From Phanerodontia chrysosporium (taxonomy: Eukaryota > Basidiomycota > Agaricomycetes > Polyporales > Phanerochaetaceae): a stretch of 64,000 bases of DNA. Under the pieces are notes generated by a model. It made no database searches, was not told the DNA's origin, and was given only the letters and a program-made list of their open reading frames with translations. Made by a program: the position numbers and the translations under genes. Every line of letters begins with the position of its first letter. Position 1 is the stretch's first letter. The DNA lies in contig MJGA01000014.1 in NCBI GenBank assembly GCA_001910725.1, positions 1 to 64,000 of the forward strand. Reading direction: 5' to 3'. Below, one piece after another: positions 21,941-31,293 of the stretch.

Positions 21941-23765
21941 CTAAGCAGCGACCCCGTCGACGATCTTGCTAGCCCCCTTGACCGCAGCAACGCCCTGGGT
22001 CGACTGAACGGCCCCGGCCTTGACAGCGGCAGCAAGGACTGCGGTGGCTGCAAGTCCGCTCGCAGAACCGTTCGCCTTCGCAGCGGCCTTGCGGCGCAGA
22101 ATCTCGGGGTCCATGCCGAGGTCGCTGTAGTCGACATAGGCCTGGAAACGGTTTGAATACAGCCGACGGCAGCTCATCGTGAGATACTGACCTCCTTTCC
22201 GACACCGGAGTTGTACTTCTCTTTCATGAGGGCCTTGTGGATCTTCAGGACCTCGAAGAGCTCGTCGTATGTCGCGTCGTTGATGAAGCGGCAGGTGCCG
22301 TATGGGGAGGGGACGGCGAAGCGCTGCTTGTTGTCCCTGGTCTTGCTGCATGTGGCGCACAGCCCTCGTTAGCAACGTGGCTTCCCGGCGGATCAAGAGA
22401 GCACCCACAGGATGGCCTCGGTTCCGGCGACGATCATGTCCTCGGTGAAGAGCTCGTGGTCCATGGACAGTCCGACGCGGTGAGAGAGCGAGTGGTACTC
22501 ATCCCTCTGCTGCTCGGTGAGGTAGCCACGCTTCCAGGCGACAGTGATGAAGTACGCCATGTCGATGTTAATCTGCAGCCGTCCGTGAGACAGGAAATAA
22601 AGTGCTTGGATAGGAACATACAGCGTGGCCATGACGAAGGGGGACGACCGGAGTGAGCTCGAGGGTAGGCGAGAGGCTGTGACCAAAGGCGATGACTCTG
22701 TCGAGACCGATCTCGTGCAGGTTAGGCGACTCAAGCTGTGTATTGTCCACGAGGTGAGTTTGAAAAAGTCGGCGGCAATGACTGGACTTACATCGAGCAT
22801 GACCTTGATTCCCCGCCAGCAAATCTCGTCTGCGACTGCCTTCAGCTGCGGAGTAGCGTTGTCCGCACGGCCGAAGCGAGTCTCGATGAGTGCCTCCCCG
22901 TTCTGCACGAGCAGCTCCCAGATGCGCTTGTCGGCGCAGGAGGATATCTTCATCAACTCTGAACAAGGTCATCAGCCGCGATGTTCGTGCAGTCATCGGA
23001 TGCACCAACCAGCGAAGCCGTTGCGGACCTGTCCCTCAGGCAGAGTACGGAGCATGTTGAAGTCGAGGAAGGTCATCATCGGCGCGTGGTAAGCACCAAG
23101 ACGGTTCTTGAGGTTGCCATGGTTGATGCCAACTGAAGACGAGAGTGAGTTAGCGGTAGAATTCCGACGATAATGTTAGTGTTGCGTACCCTTGATGGAG
23201 ACAGAGGCGTCGATGAGGCCAATGAGTGTGGTTGGCACGCGAATGAAGTTCGTAGTGCGGCGGTAGGAGGCGCACGCGAAACCGGTGACGTCGGTGCACA
23301 GGCTACGACGATGCGTCAGCGAGGCCGATCATAAAGGCTTGAAGGCCTACACACCCTCCACCGACAACGAGGACGGGTTCCTTGCGGACGAGGCCGAAGT
23401 CGTTCATGGCATCGATGATGGAGAGCATGGTGTCCATGGTCTTATTCTTCTCTCCGCCGGCCATGATGAATGTCGTCAGCGGGATGTTGTGGTGCTTGAA
23501 GTACGCTTCCCATTTCTTGGAGTAGAAGCCGGCGACGGTGGAGTCGCTGACCAGGAGCACACGCTTCCAGGGGCTGTAGATCTTTGCGAGGTGGTCGTGC
23601 TTGGTGTCGAAGATGTTGTCAACGAACTGGAAGCCTTCATAGACAGAGTCAGCGATGTGCACACATGTGTTAAAAGCGCTGAGGCAGACCATAGTTGATC
23701 TTCTCGACACCGGAGACGGCGAAGCCGTTGTCGGTGGTCTGGACGGTGGCCTTGAGGTCGCTCAT
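21941..23765 (-). CDS. sedoheptulose-7-phosphate cyclase (MysA/DDGS or EEVS type), dehydroquinate-synthase fold
   Basis: Nine exons: 23690-23765, 23355-23634, 23190-23302, 23010-23132, 22792-22958, 22622-22735, 22409-22572, 22192-22345, 21941-22141; sum 1,392 nt, 463 aa. The family closes sedoheptulose 7-phosphate to desmethyl-4-deoxygadusol (mycosporines) or 2-epi-5-epi-valiolone. Seen: [13 protein letters not shown]-site [48 protein letters not shown], metal ligands Glu198 (FAELMKI), His272 ([12 protein letters not shown]) and a His in RHGHAIN. The [15 protein letters not shown] block is typical of sugar-phosphate cyclases and not of shikimate-pathway DHQS, which in fungi is part of AROM. 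An Ala-rich 40-residue tail is extra. Product specificity cannot be fixed by eye. Confidence 0.86.
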
Positions 23766-26536
23766 ATTCAGAAGGGTTGCGGAGGAGGAAAAGAGTCGCA
23801 GAGACGTGAATATGGACTTCTAGTCCGCCGACTCAGCTTTTATACGCGGATAGGTGAGTCGTACGGCGTACCGACGGAGACAGGAGGTGCAGCGATCCTG
23901 CCAGGAGAACAAATCCTGTCTTCCAATCTCCTCATCCTCCGCGGTAGTGCGCCAAAGACAAGTCCACCCGGCAGCACCCTTTTTCTTGAGACTGATCGTC
24001 TTCATCCGTTGAAATGAATGCACGAGCATTGCAACCTCGACAAGGATCCCCAAAATCGTGCCGGCATAACCCAAATAGATGCTCGTGTTGGCAGGGCCGC
24101 GTAAGTGGAGTGGATTTCTCGACAGCAGAGCTGCCTGGTATTGGACACAGAACGTAAGTCGCTGCGCAGGCCGAGATGTAGAGATGCTGCGAAGGGAGAC
24201 AGTTTGCCAAAGCACGAGGACGCGTGCTACAGAAGTCTTCTGCGAGTGTTACTGCACTAGTGGCGAAGGAGATACGAGATGTCTTCGATGGTGCGTGTCC
24301 TGCGTAGCTGCGCGGGAGAAGAGTCGACGAACCGATCCCTAGCCCCAGCGTTAGACAACGCCGCCACGTACGAGAATATCTTCTGTGTTGTATCCGTCGG
24401 TCGTCCCGAGATGACCTGAGGTAGACAGTGTCAGGGTGCTTATAGACGCCTTGACGTAGTACACGTTGACCAAAGTGCGGCGGTATTGGCTTGAATATCC
24501 GTGCGTGTCCGAGAAGATTGATAATGGATGCAGAAAGATGGTCATCGTGGAGGACGGGTCAGAATTAGCAATGGCATGTCTTGCTCCAAAACTGGACATA
24601 TTCTGCGAGAGTACGACTTACCGCGTCTCGGGCTTCAGTTGCTTCGCGATAATGCCAATCGGTGGGGCATAATCCGTATGAGGCGATTATTCTGCTTACC
24701 GCGCTAAGCACCAAGTTGACACGCCGCGGCGTATGTCCACAAGGTACGATCCACTTGAGGCATGTGTGGACCCTGGCTGCTCCTGGACTGGTGCACGAGA
24801 CAAAACGTGTGACGATGGGCGCGATCTCTTGCGGGTAAGACCATGAGGCACCGCAGTTGGGTGGCGGCTCGAAGGTAACCTGAAGGCTAAAGTGGCGTTA
24901 CGAGACTGACGGTAATCAGCGGGCCGATACCAACATCCGCACCCCTTCTCACGGTCGACATATGAGGTGACCGACCTGGCGTTGGAGCGCAGCGCAGGGA
25001 AACCAAATGCTGGACTTACCTCGAGTCCGAGGAGACACCCGCAGTCTAATGGAAGTGCCGGCTCCAAGCAAGGAACTGCTTCTGCCCAGCCACTCCCACG
25101 AGTGTTGGCATACCACTACGTTAATTGATGTGCCATCCACCTTCACGGAATCCCCGGACGTCAGGCGACAGTCGCAAAGAGAACTCCTATGGACGAGCTC
25201 TGACTAGTCCTCCCATGGAGGCGCTTGAGCAGATCTGGTGACCACGACGAGCGGTCTGCTGCATAGCCCGGTCGCTGCCTGACAAGTTTGGCTAGGCATT
25301 CGCGCATCCATGGTAATGCGCCTGGTGAGGGATGCCGCAATCCAAATGCCCCTAATCGAGAATAATGAAGCGGTTCAACGATATACCGTGAGAACGAGGA
25401 TCAGTAGAGCGGCCCACCAGAACCCCGCAGCCTGCACGGCACGGCAATCGCTCAGCTGTAAACAGCGAGCTAGGTCTACTGGGCAACGCCGGGCCTCGCG
25501 CAGTCCCAATGATAGAGACGACGACGGGCCCAACGCAATCGCCGCAATGAATGGGATGCGGGAGGGAGAATAGACACCCCATGGGCAGAGACAGCGTTCT
25601 GGACACGAATCACAGAGACGAGGCATGACATACACTTACTTAGATTATATCTGGAAGCCGACTCGCGGGAGCAGCATGAGATGGAACTGCGCCATCGTCG
25701 TCGCAAAGCGTAACCTACCTATATCCTCGATTGCGGTGCATGAGCTGAATAGCCAGCCTCATAGGGCGATGCAGCGATAGCAGTTGATGAACACCGCGGC
25801 AATGGGCACGTCCGCATCTGCGGCATGCAATGGAGAGACAATCCAGAACATCGACTGAGGACGTCTGCAGCTCCCTAGCTGAGCAGAGCACTCGCCGATA
25901 AGAGAGTGCATGAGATCTGAAGGGAAGGGAAGAAGAGCAGTATAAACGATGGTCGCATCACTAGAGGCAGAATGCATCGAACTTGCCTTTCCACAACCGC
26001 GGGGCACCGCGAGCCACCACGATGAGACATGCTCATGGGATCATGAAGCACATAGAAAGCGAGAATAGAAAGCAAAGATAAAAGACACAAAGATACCTCT
26101 GAGCCCAGCTTGACGGTACGCGAGAGGGAGATGTCTTGAAGGTCCCAAGGCCGGCGAGCTTGCATTCACGAGAAACATGACTGCTCCCGAGCGGACAGAC
26201 AACTCTACACGCAGCAGAGAAAATAAACACGCCCGGCACCACCACCCTCCCACAAAACAGGTGCCCCGGTCGCATACACATCCCACAACCCCCCGACGTC
26301 CAGTGCAAAAGCGGCCTATCGAGAGGTAGAGGTGAGAGTCCGAGACAAGCAGCAGAGGCCGGCGCTTCTGCTTCGAGCCTTATGAGCGTGCGAACTGCTG
26401 ACTAAGCAGGGCCTCCTCGCGAGGCAAGTGCTGTAGAAACCGTCCCGGACATGCTGTTTTACTACCTCGTTCCCTGCGTACTATACACAGCCTTGTTATT
26501 CTATGCTAATATCCAAGAATACACTTGGGTTCCTCG
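23766..26536. other. unresolved 2.8-kb region with membrane-helix-like fragments
   Basis: No gene model holds together here. Hydrophobic minus-strand fragments occur, for example near 23995-24120 (YLGYAGTILGILVEVAMLVHSF), 25380-25430 (AGFWWAALLILVLT, ending at a GTATAT donor-like site) and 26060-26110, plus several GT/AG-bounded gaps. They are not collinear with a family I recognise and are interrupted by stops. The region could be a decayed multi-helix membrane protein or a gene with many very short exons. Transcript data would decide. Confidence 0.3.
23837..23844 (-). promoter_or_regulatory. TATA box of the cyclase gene
   Basis: TATAAAAG on the minus strand, 72-79 nt upstream of the cyclase ATG. 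Confidence 0.45.
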
Positions 26537-28411
26537 TTAGGCGTACGATCGAACCTTTGAGAACCAGAAGGGTCTGTCGTTCTTGAGGGCGAGCGGTGTT
26601 GCCTCGCCACTGGAGAGGGATACGGAATCGTATGCGCGGAAGTCGAGCCTGTTCCATCTACCCAAAGGCCGCGAGCGCAACTCTAAGACCATCTGGAATG
26701 AGTAGCGCAGAGTGTCGCCACTGGGATCCATCAGGTCTGTGATGTATACGGTAGTCCCCTCGAGTCGCCAGTTGCCGATGTAGAAGCCCTTCGCGGTGTC
26801 ATGAGCTTATATGTCACACGTACATTCTCGATAGGCTCACCTTCATGCGGAGTGACGGCTTGAGTAAATGAATCGCCTGCTGAGGCGAAACCTCCTCGTT
26901 CGCGAGCAGCGAAAGGACCTCGCCATTAGGGTAGAACCGACTCCAGGTACCTCAGTTATGGAGCAAGCAGGACAACAGGTGAACACTTACAGGTATCGGT
27001 GATATGTGATCAGATGGCTGACCTACGTGATACTCAGCCTGACATCATTGCCTGAAACGGGTGGCGCTGTACGTACGTTCACCCATGTGTTCTCACTGAG
27101 ACCATCCCGACTGAAGCCGACCATCAGCAAGAATATGCAGGATGCATTCTGAGGTGCTACATACACGTAATGGCAAACAGCGATGTATACGCCGTCAAGG
27201 CGAACGCGAGGTTGTTCAATGAACACCCGCCGGAAGTCGCCTTTATATTTCTCGATCAGCTCCGTGATGTCCTCATCCACACCAATCTGGGGAGGCTGGT
27301 AAATCGAGAGAACAAAACGTCTGTGTAAAATGACGGGTAAACAACAATCGGAAACGGGCGGGCCGATGACGTACCTCCAAAGAGCTGAGTCCAAAGTAAG
27401 TACGCGAGCCTTGCGGTTGACTAACGCGAAACGTTCGAGAGAGGTAGTATCGAGGAACTCAAGAACATGCACAAGGAGCTCCTCCGGGAGCGTCTGGAGA
27501 TGGACAGGCTGCTTCTCGTCTTCTGGCTCGAATTTCAGCTCGAGAGCGCCCCAGGGAGCCATGATGGTCGCCAGAGTGCCCGTCACGATGCCATGGTGCG
27601 CAGGCAAAGTCACCGCGAGGCTACCGGAGGCGTCCGCAGAGACGTGCATCCGGTCCATGTCATGCGCAAGGCGCACCATGTCGACTGACGCCTTATGCTG
27701 ATTGCGCTGGGCCTGTGCAAACGCCGCAGAGTCGATGGGTTTCACATGCAGAGAGTGAGATTCGATCCGCTCGTATAGACGTGCGACGTCTTCGTGTATC
27801 CGGAAGGCCTGTCTGTAGAGCCGCAGCGCGTCGTCTAATTCGCTGCATTGCTCGTGTGCAACCGCGTTCCTGTATATTTCCAGCGCTTTGGAAGCGGAGG
27901 GTGGCAGGGGAGCGGTGAGGCCGGGACCACGCGAAGAGCCTGCTCCCGCATCCACAGCAGTTGGGGTGACGGACTGAATAGGACGTTTGGCATGTGATGT
28001 CACCGTTTTGTCGTTTTTAATTGCCTCAGAGATGCTGGTTGTCGGTATCTCACCAGAGGGTGCCGGTGCTGCCTGCGTAGAACCAGCACGTTTCCTGCGC
28101 ATATCGAGGTCCGCTTTCCATTGCTCTCGGAAACGGGCAAGCTCTACAGCAGTAGATGCATCTGCCTCCACTTCTTCTACAGCCGGAGTACGCGGCTTTC
28201 GCTGTGCCCTAGCGAATAGACCACCTCATGAGCTAGGGCAAGTAAACATGCATGAGAATGATTACAAAGCTTCGATAGCGGCACCTTCGTCGTCGTCCTC
28301 TACGTTCTCATCGTCGTCTTCGAGACCATCGTCGTCAATGACAGGCTCTGGAGCCTTGCCATTCGATGACTGGTATTCTCCTGGAGGCTCCTTCACCGTC
28401 TGCACGGTCAT
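26537..28411 (-). CDS. F-box protein of the FBXO9/Hrt3/Pof7 type
   Basis: Seven exons: 28266-28411, 27375-28208, 27165-27320, 27077-27110, 26991-27022, 26841-26940, 26537-26788; sum 1,554 nt, 517 aa. These proteins are substrate receptors of SCF ubiquitin ligases. Order: an acidic N-terminus, a TPR/MIT-like helix pair around residues 160-205, the F-box at about 281-325 (LPEELLVHVLEFLDTTSLERFALVNRKAR), then the diagnostic C-terminal domain with FIEQPRVRLDGVYIAVCHYV, GLSENTWVN, SHLITYHRYLRFYPNGEV, LLKPSLRMKGFYIGNW and FRAYDSVSL. Intron 27321-27374 is 54 nt, so its retention would keep the frame; canonical GTACGT/ACACAG ends suggest it is spliced. The J-protein gene is divergent, about 275 nt away. 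Confidence 0.86.
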
Positions 28412-28686
28412 GAAAGATACTTGGTGGTATATGTGAGAGTCACGACAGCTGGTGCTGATGTCATTGGCCTATAGGGCTGTTTGTATTGTAGTAAGTAAGG
28501 GCCTTGTTGGCCGTTCTATGGGTGCTTTGACAAAACTTCTTATCCCCATGTAAGCTCATCAGTACAAACAGGCGCCCTCTCAGTCTTGCGGCACAGCGCA
28601 CCGAGCCTCTGTTCACACACCAGCTCTTTCCTCCTGCCTTTGGCACCCTCGTCCCTCCTTTCGTCCGGCTAGGTATACCCCCACCG

Positions 28687-30234
28687 ATGGAGAGCAACAA
28701 GGATGAGGCCATCAAGTGCCTCGCCATCGCGCAGAAGCACCGTGCAGCGGGCAACTTCGCTTCAGCAAAGCGGTTCTGCCAGAAGTCGCTCAACCTGTTC
28801 GCGACACCAGAGGCCACCAAACTCCTCGAGATCATAGAGACCGAGGCTGCGGAACAGCCGTCCGCCTCCGATGCGGCGTCATCCTCGTCTGCAGGCGCCG
28901 CAGGCTCGAGCACAGCGTTCTCGTCATCCACGGAGGCGCACCCGTCGGCCTCAGGCACGCGTCACCGACATACCGAGTCGAGCTCGCAGGCCTCTGCGAA
29001 GGCGAACGGTGCGGCCAATGGGAGCGCAAAGGGGGAGCAGAAGAAGAGGGACTATACGCCCGAACAAGCAGCGCTGGTGAAGCGGATACGCGCGTGTAAG
29101 GTGACGGAGTACTATGAGATACTGTCTTTGAAGAGGGATTGCGAGGAGGCAGAAGTCAAGAAGGCATATCGCAAAGTACGTCTGGTTTCATCATATATTT
29201 ATCGAGATGCTCACTGCGTCTAGCTTGCTCTGGCTCTCCATCCAGACAAGAATGGTGCACCAGGAGCTGACGAAGCATTCAAGAGTATGTCTCTCTCCGC
29301 CTGTCCATCATTGGCCTAGCATGTATGCTGATCATTGTATAGTGGTTTCTAAGGCTTTCCAAGTCCTATCTGGTGTGTAACCTGACTCCGTTCTGCTAAG
29401 GCGTGCATTGCTGATACTCTTCGTTGGTAGACCCACAAAAGAGGGCAGCATACGATCAGCACGGGTCAGACCCTGAGTCACGCTTCAGTGGACAACCGTC
29501 GTTCTCGCGAGCATCGTCCGATTTCGGTGGCACGCCGTTTGGCCACAGCTTCGAAGGCGAGATGAGTCCGGAGGATCTATTCAATATGTTCTTCGGGGGA
29601 GGCATGGGTCCCGGCGGGTCATTCGGCGGAGGACCCAGTGAGTCTCACTACGCTACCGCCGTGCGTGCCTTGCTGTACTAACCTCCACGTCAGTGTTCAC
29701 AGCAACCTTTGGCCCTGGCGGTTTCCGCACCACGCGGGTACGGACAAACGCGCAACAGCAGCGCCAGAACGCCGAACCCCGCTCCATCTTTATTCAGCTG
29801 CTCCCTCTGTTCATTCTCTTTGGCTTCTCGCTCCTCAATGCTCTGCCGAGCCTGTTCAGCTCACCGCCGACTCCTGACCCGCGGTTCTCCTTTACGGCGA
29901 CACCCAGGTACAATGTCGAGCGAACGACAAACGGCTTGGGAATCAAGTACCATGTCAATGCGGCCGAGTTTTCGGGGCACCCTATAGCCGCCGAGCTCGC
30001 CCGCAACGACAGAAAGCCCGGTCCTGAGCTGAAGAGGTTTGAGACGAACGTGGAGAGAGCTTACACCTCGGACCTCTACACTCGATGCCAAAGGGGCGTG
30101 GACCAGAAAGAGCGGTTGAAGAACCAGGAGGTGGTATGTTTGGCATTGGCACTGACTGGGAGAAGGTGCGCCGAATAGATGCGGAACCGATCGAAAGCTG
30201 CGAAGAGCTACGGAGGCTGGGCCTGCTACAGTGA
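28687..30234 (+). CDS. ER membrane J-protein (DNAJB12/B14-like, DUF1977), with a reading-frame problem near the 3' end
   Basis: Exons 28687-29175, 29224-29284, 29343-29372, 29431-29637 and 29694 onward. The family anchors in the ER membrane and recruits Hsp70 for ER-associated degradation. Seen: an N-terminal helix region (EAIKCLAIAQKHRAAGNF), a J-domain with the HPD motif near residue 169, a Gly/Phe-rich stretch, one transmembrane helix near 293-312 and the DUF1977 tail. Read literally, the frame stops at 30176-30178. The conserved-looking end (MFGIGTDWEKVRRI, then ESCEELRRLGLL) lies in another frame and stops at 30232-30234. Either one base is missing near 30131-30136 or a 32-nt intron (30134-30165, GTATGT...GAAG) is removed, which is shorter than any other here. 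Confidence 0.82.
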
Positions 30235-30513
30235 CGCGTCTTCCTATAATTTATTCTATGTTCTCGCCCTTTAGCTTTCACGCATAGTCTCTCGTAAATA
30301 TGTTGGAGGATGTATGTTGGATATATCTCGCGTGGACAGGAATGGACACGGTTTAATGCTCGATACGCAGCTCCAGTTGACCTCACGTGGCTCAGCCTCT
30401 CTACTACGCGCTTGGCTTCATTGTAATAGAATTCGAGTCCGAAAGTGCGAGCATGGAGCAAGGGTAGTTCCAATTCTTGCAGGGTTTGTGTACAATGCGT
30501 GTGCTACGCGAGA

Positions 30514-30835
30514 TTAGACGTCGCCGGTCTGACGCTTGGCACGCTCGAGCTTGAGGTAGTACTCCTCCTGGCGTTGGACTGCAAGGCACGTATCAGTACG
30601 CCAGGCTCCCCATTCCGCATCGCGTCCCGCAAGATGTAAACTGCGTCACTCACCGCCCTTGAGGTGGACGCCGTACCTATAGGAGCATGGCGGTCAGCAC
30701 ACTTCGTGCAGCGGAAATGCCGCGGTGTTGCACTCACCAGAACGCATAGCCAGCGGACATGCCCAAGCCAAGGGCGCAGGTGAGGTCGAGCCAGAAGCGC
30801 TTCCTGAGCTTGCCGGTGATGGGTGCGATGGCCAT
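30514..30835 (-). CDS. COX9: cytochrome c oxidase subunit VIIa (Cox9 type)
   Basis: Three exons, 30738-30835, 30654-30676 (23 nt) and 30514-30578, with introns of 61 and 75 nt; 61 aa, the normal size for this single-helix subunit of mitochondrial complex IV. The N-terminus reads APITGKLRKRFWLDL, followed by the helix with GLGMSAGYAFWYGVH and the basic/acidic tail VQRQEEYYLKLERAKRQ. No cleaved presequence is evident, which is usual for this subunit. It is convergent with the J-protein gene and divergent from the adenylate-forming reductase. Confidence 0.86.
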
Positions 30836-31293
30836 TTTCGAGGTCGACGACGGTGGTGTTGAGGATGAGGTCGTCGGGGCAGACACTCGGACGAATGCGG
30901 CGCCGGCGTCTGTCCTGCAGCAAATAGTGCCAAATAAGAGGCGGCCGATTTCGAGACTGCTCTCGTCCGTGTCTGGCTACTGCTATCACCTACGAACAGT
31001 ATATACGTCAAACAACGCTCTATACCATGAAGTTACGCACGAAAAGCGGGGTCAGGTGGGCTGCACGCATGCCGTATCGCCTGGCTCTTTCCAGGGGCCA
31101 TCGAGCGGCCACCCGAGTTTAGTTAGCCATTTGGTAAGACAAGTTCCCGCTTCATCCTCATTATCTCATCTCGGAACGATATACATTGCGCGTTAGGCGA
31201 TACTCATCCTGAGACTTCAGTTTTGGACGCATATAAGCTGTCGAGCGTAGGCTCCATGAAGTATAGACTCGGCTTGCCCCCACCATTGCTAGC
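30836..31293. promoter_or_regulatory. divergent promoter region, COX9 and adenylate-forming reductase
   Basis: About 460 nt. A TATAAG (31232-31237) lies about 57 nt upstream of the reductase ATG. Confidence 0.35.

Noticed and set aside
21941..23765. Shikimate-pathway 3-dehydroquinate synthase
   Set aside because: The active-site block follows the sugar-phosphate cyclase pattern, and fungal DHQS activity normally resides in the pentafunctional AROM protein.
24351..24599. 82-codon minus-strand frame as the end of a seven-helix membrane protein
   Set aside because: Could not connect it to upstream exons in frame; mentioned only within the unresolved region.
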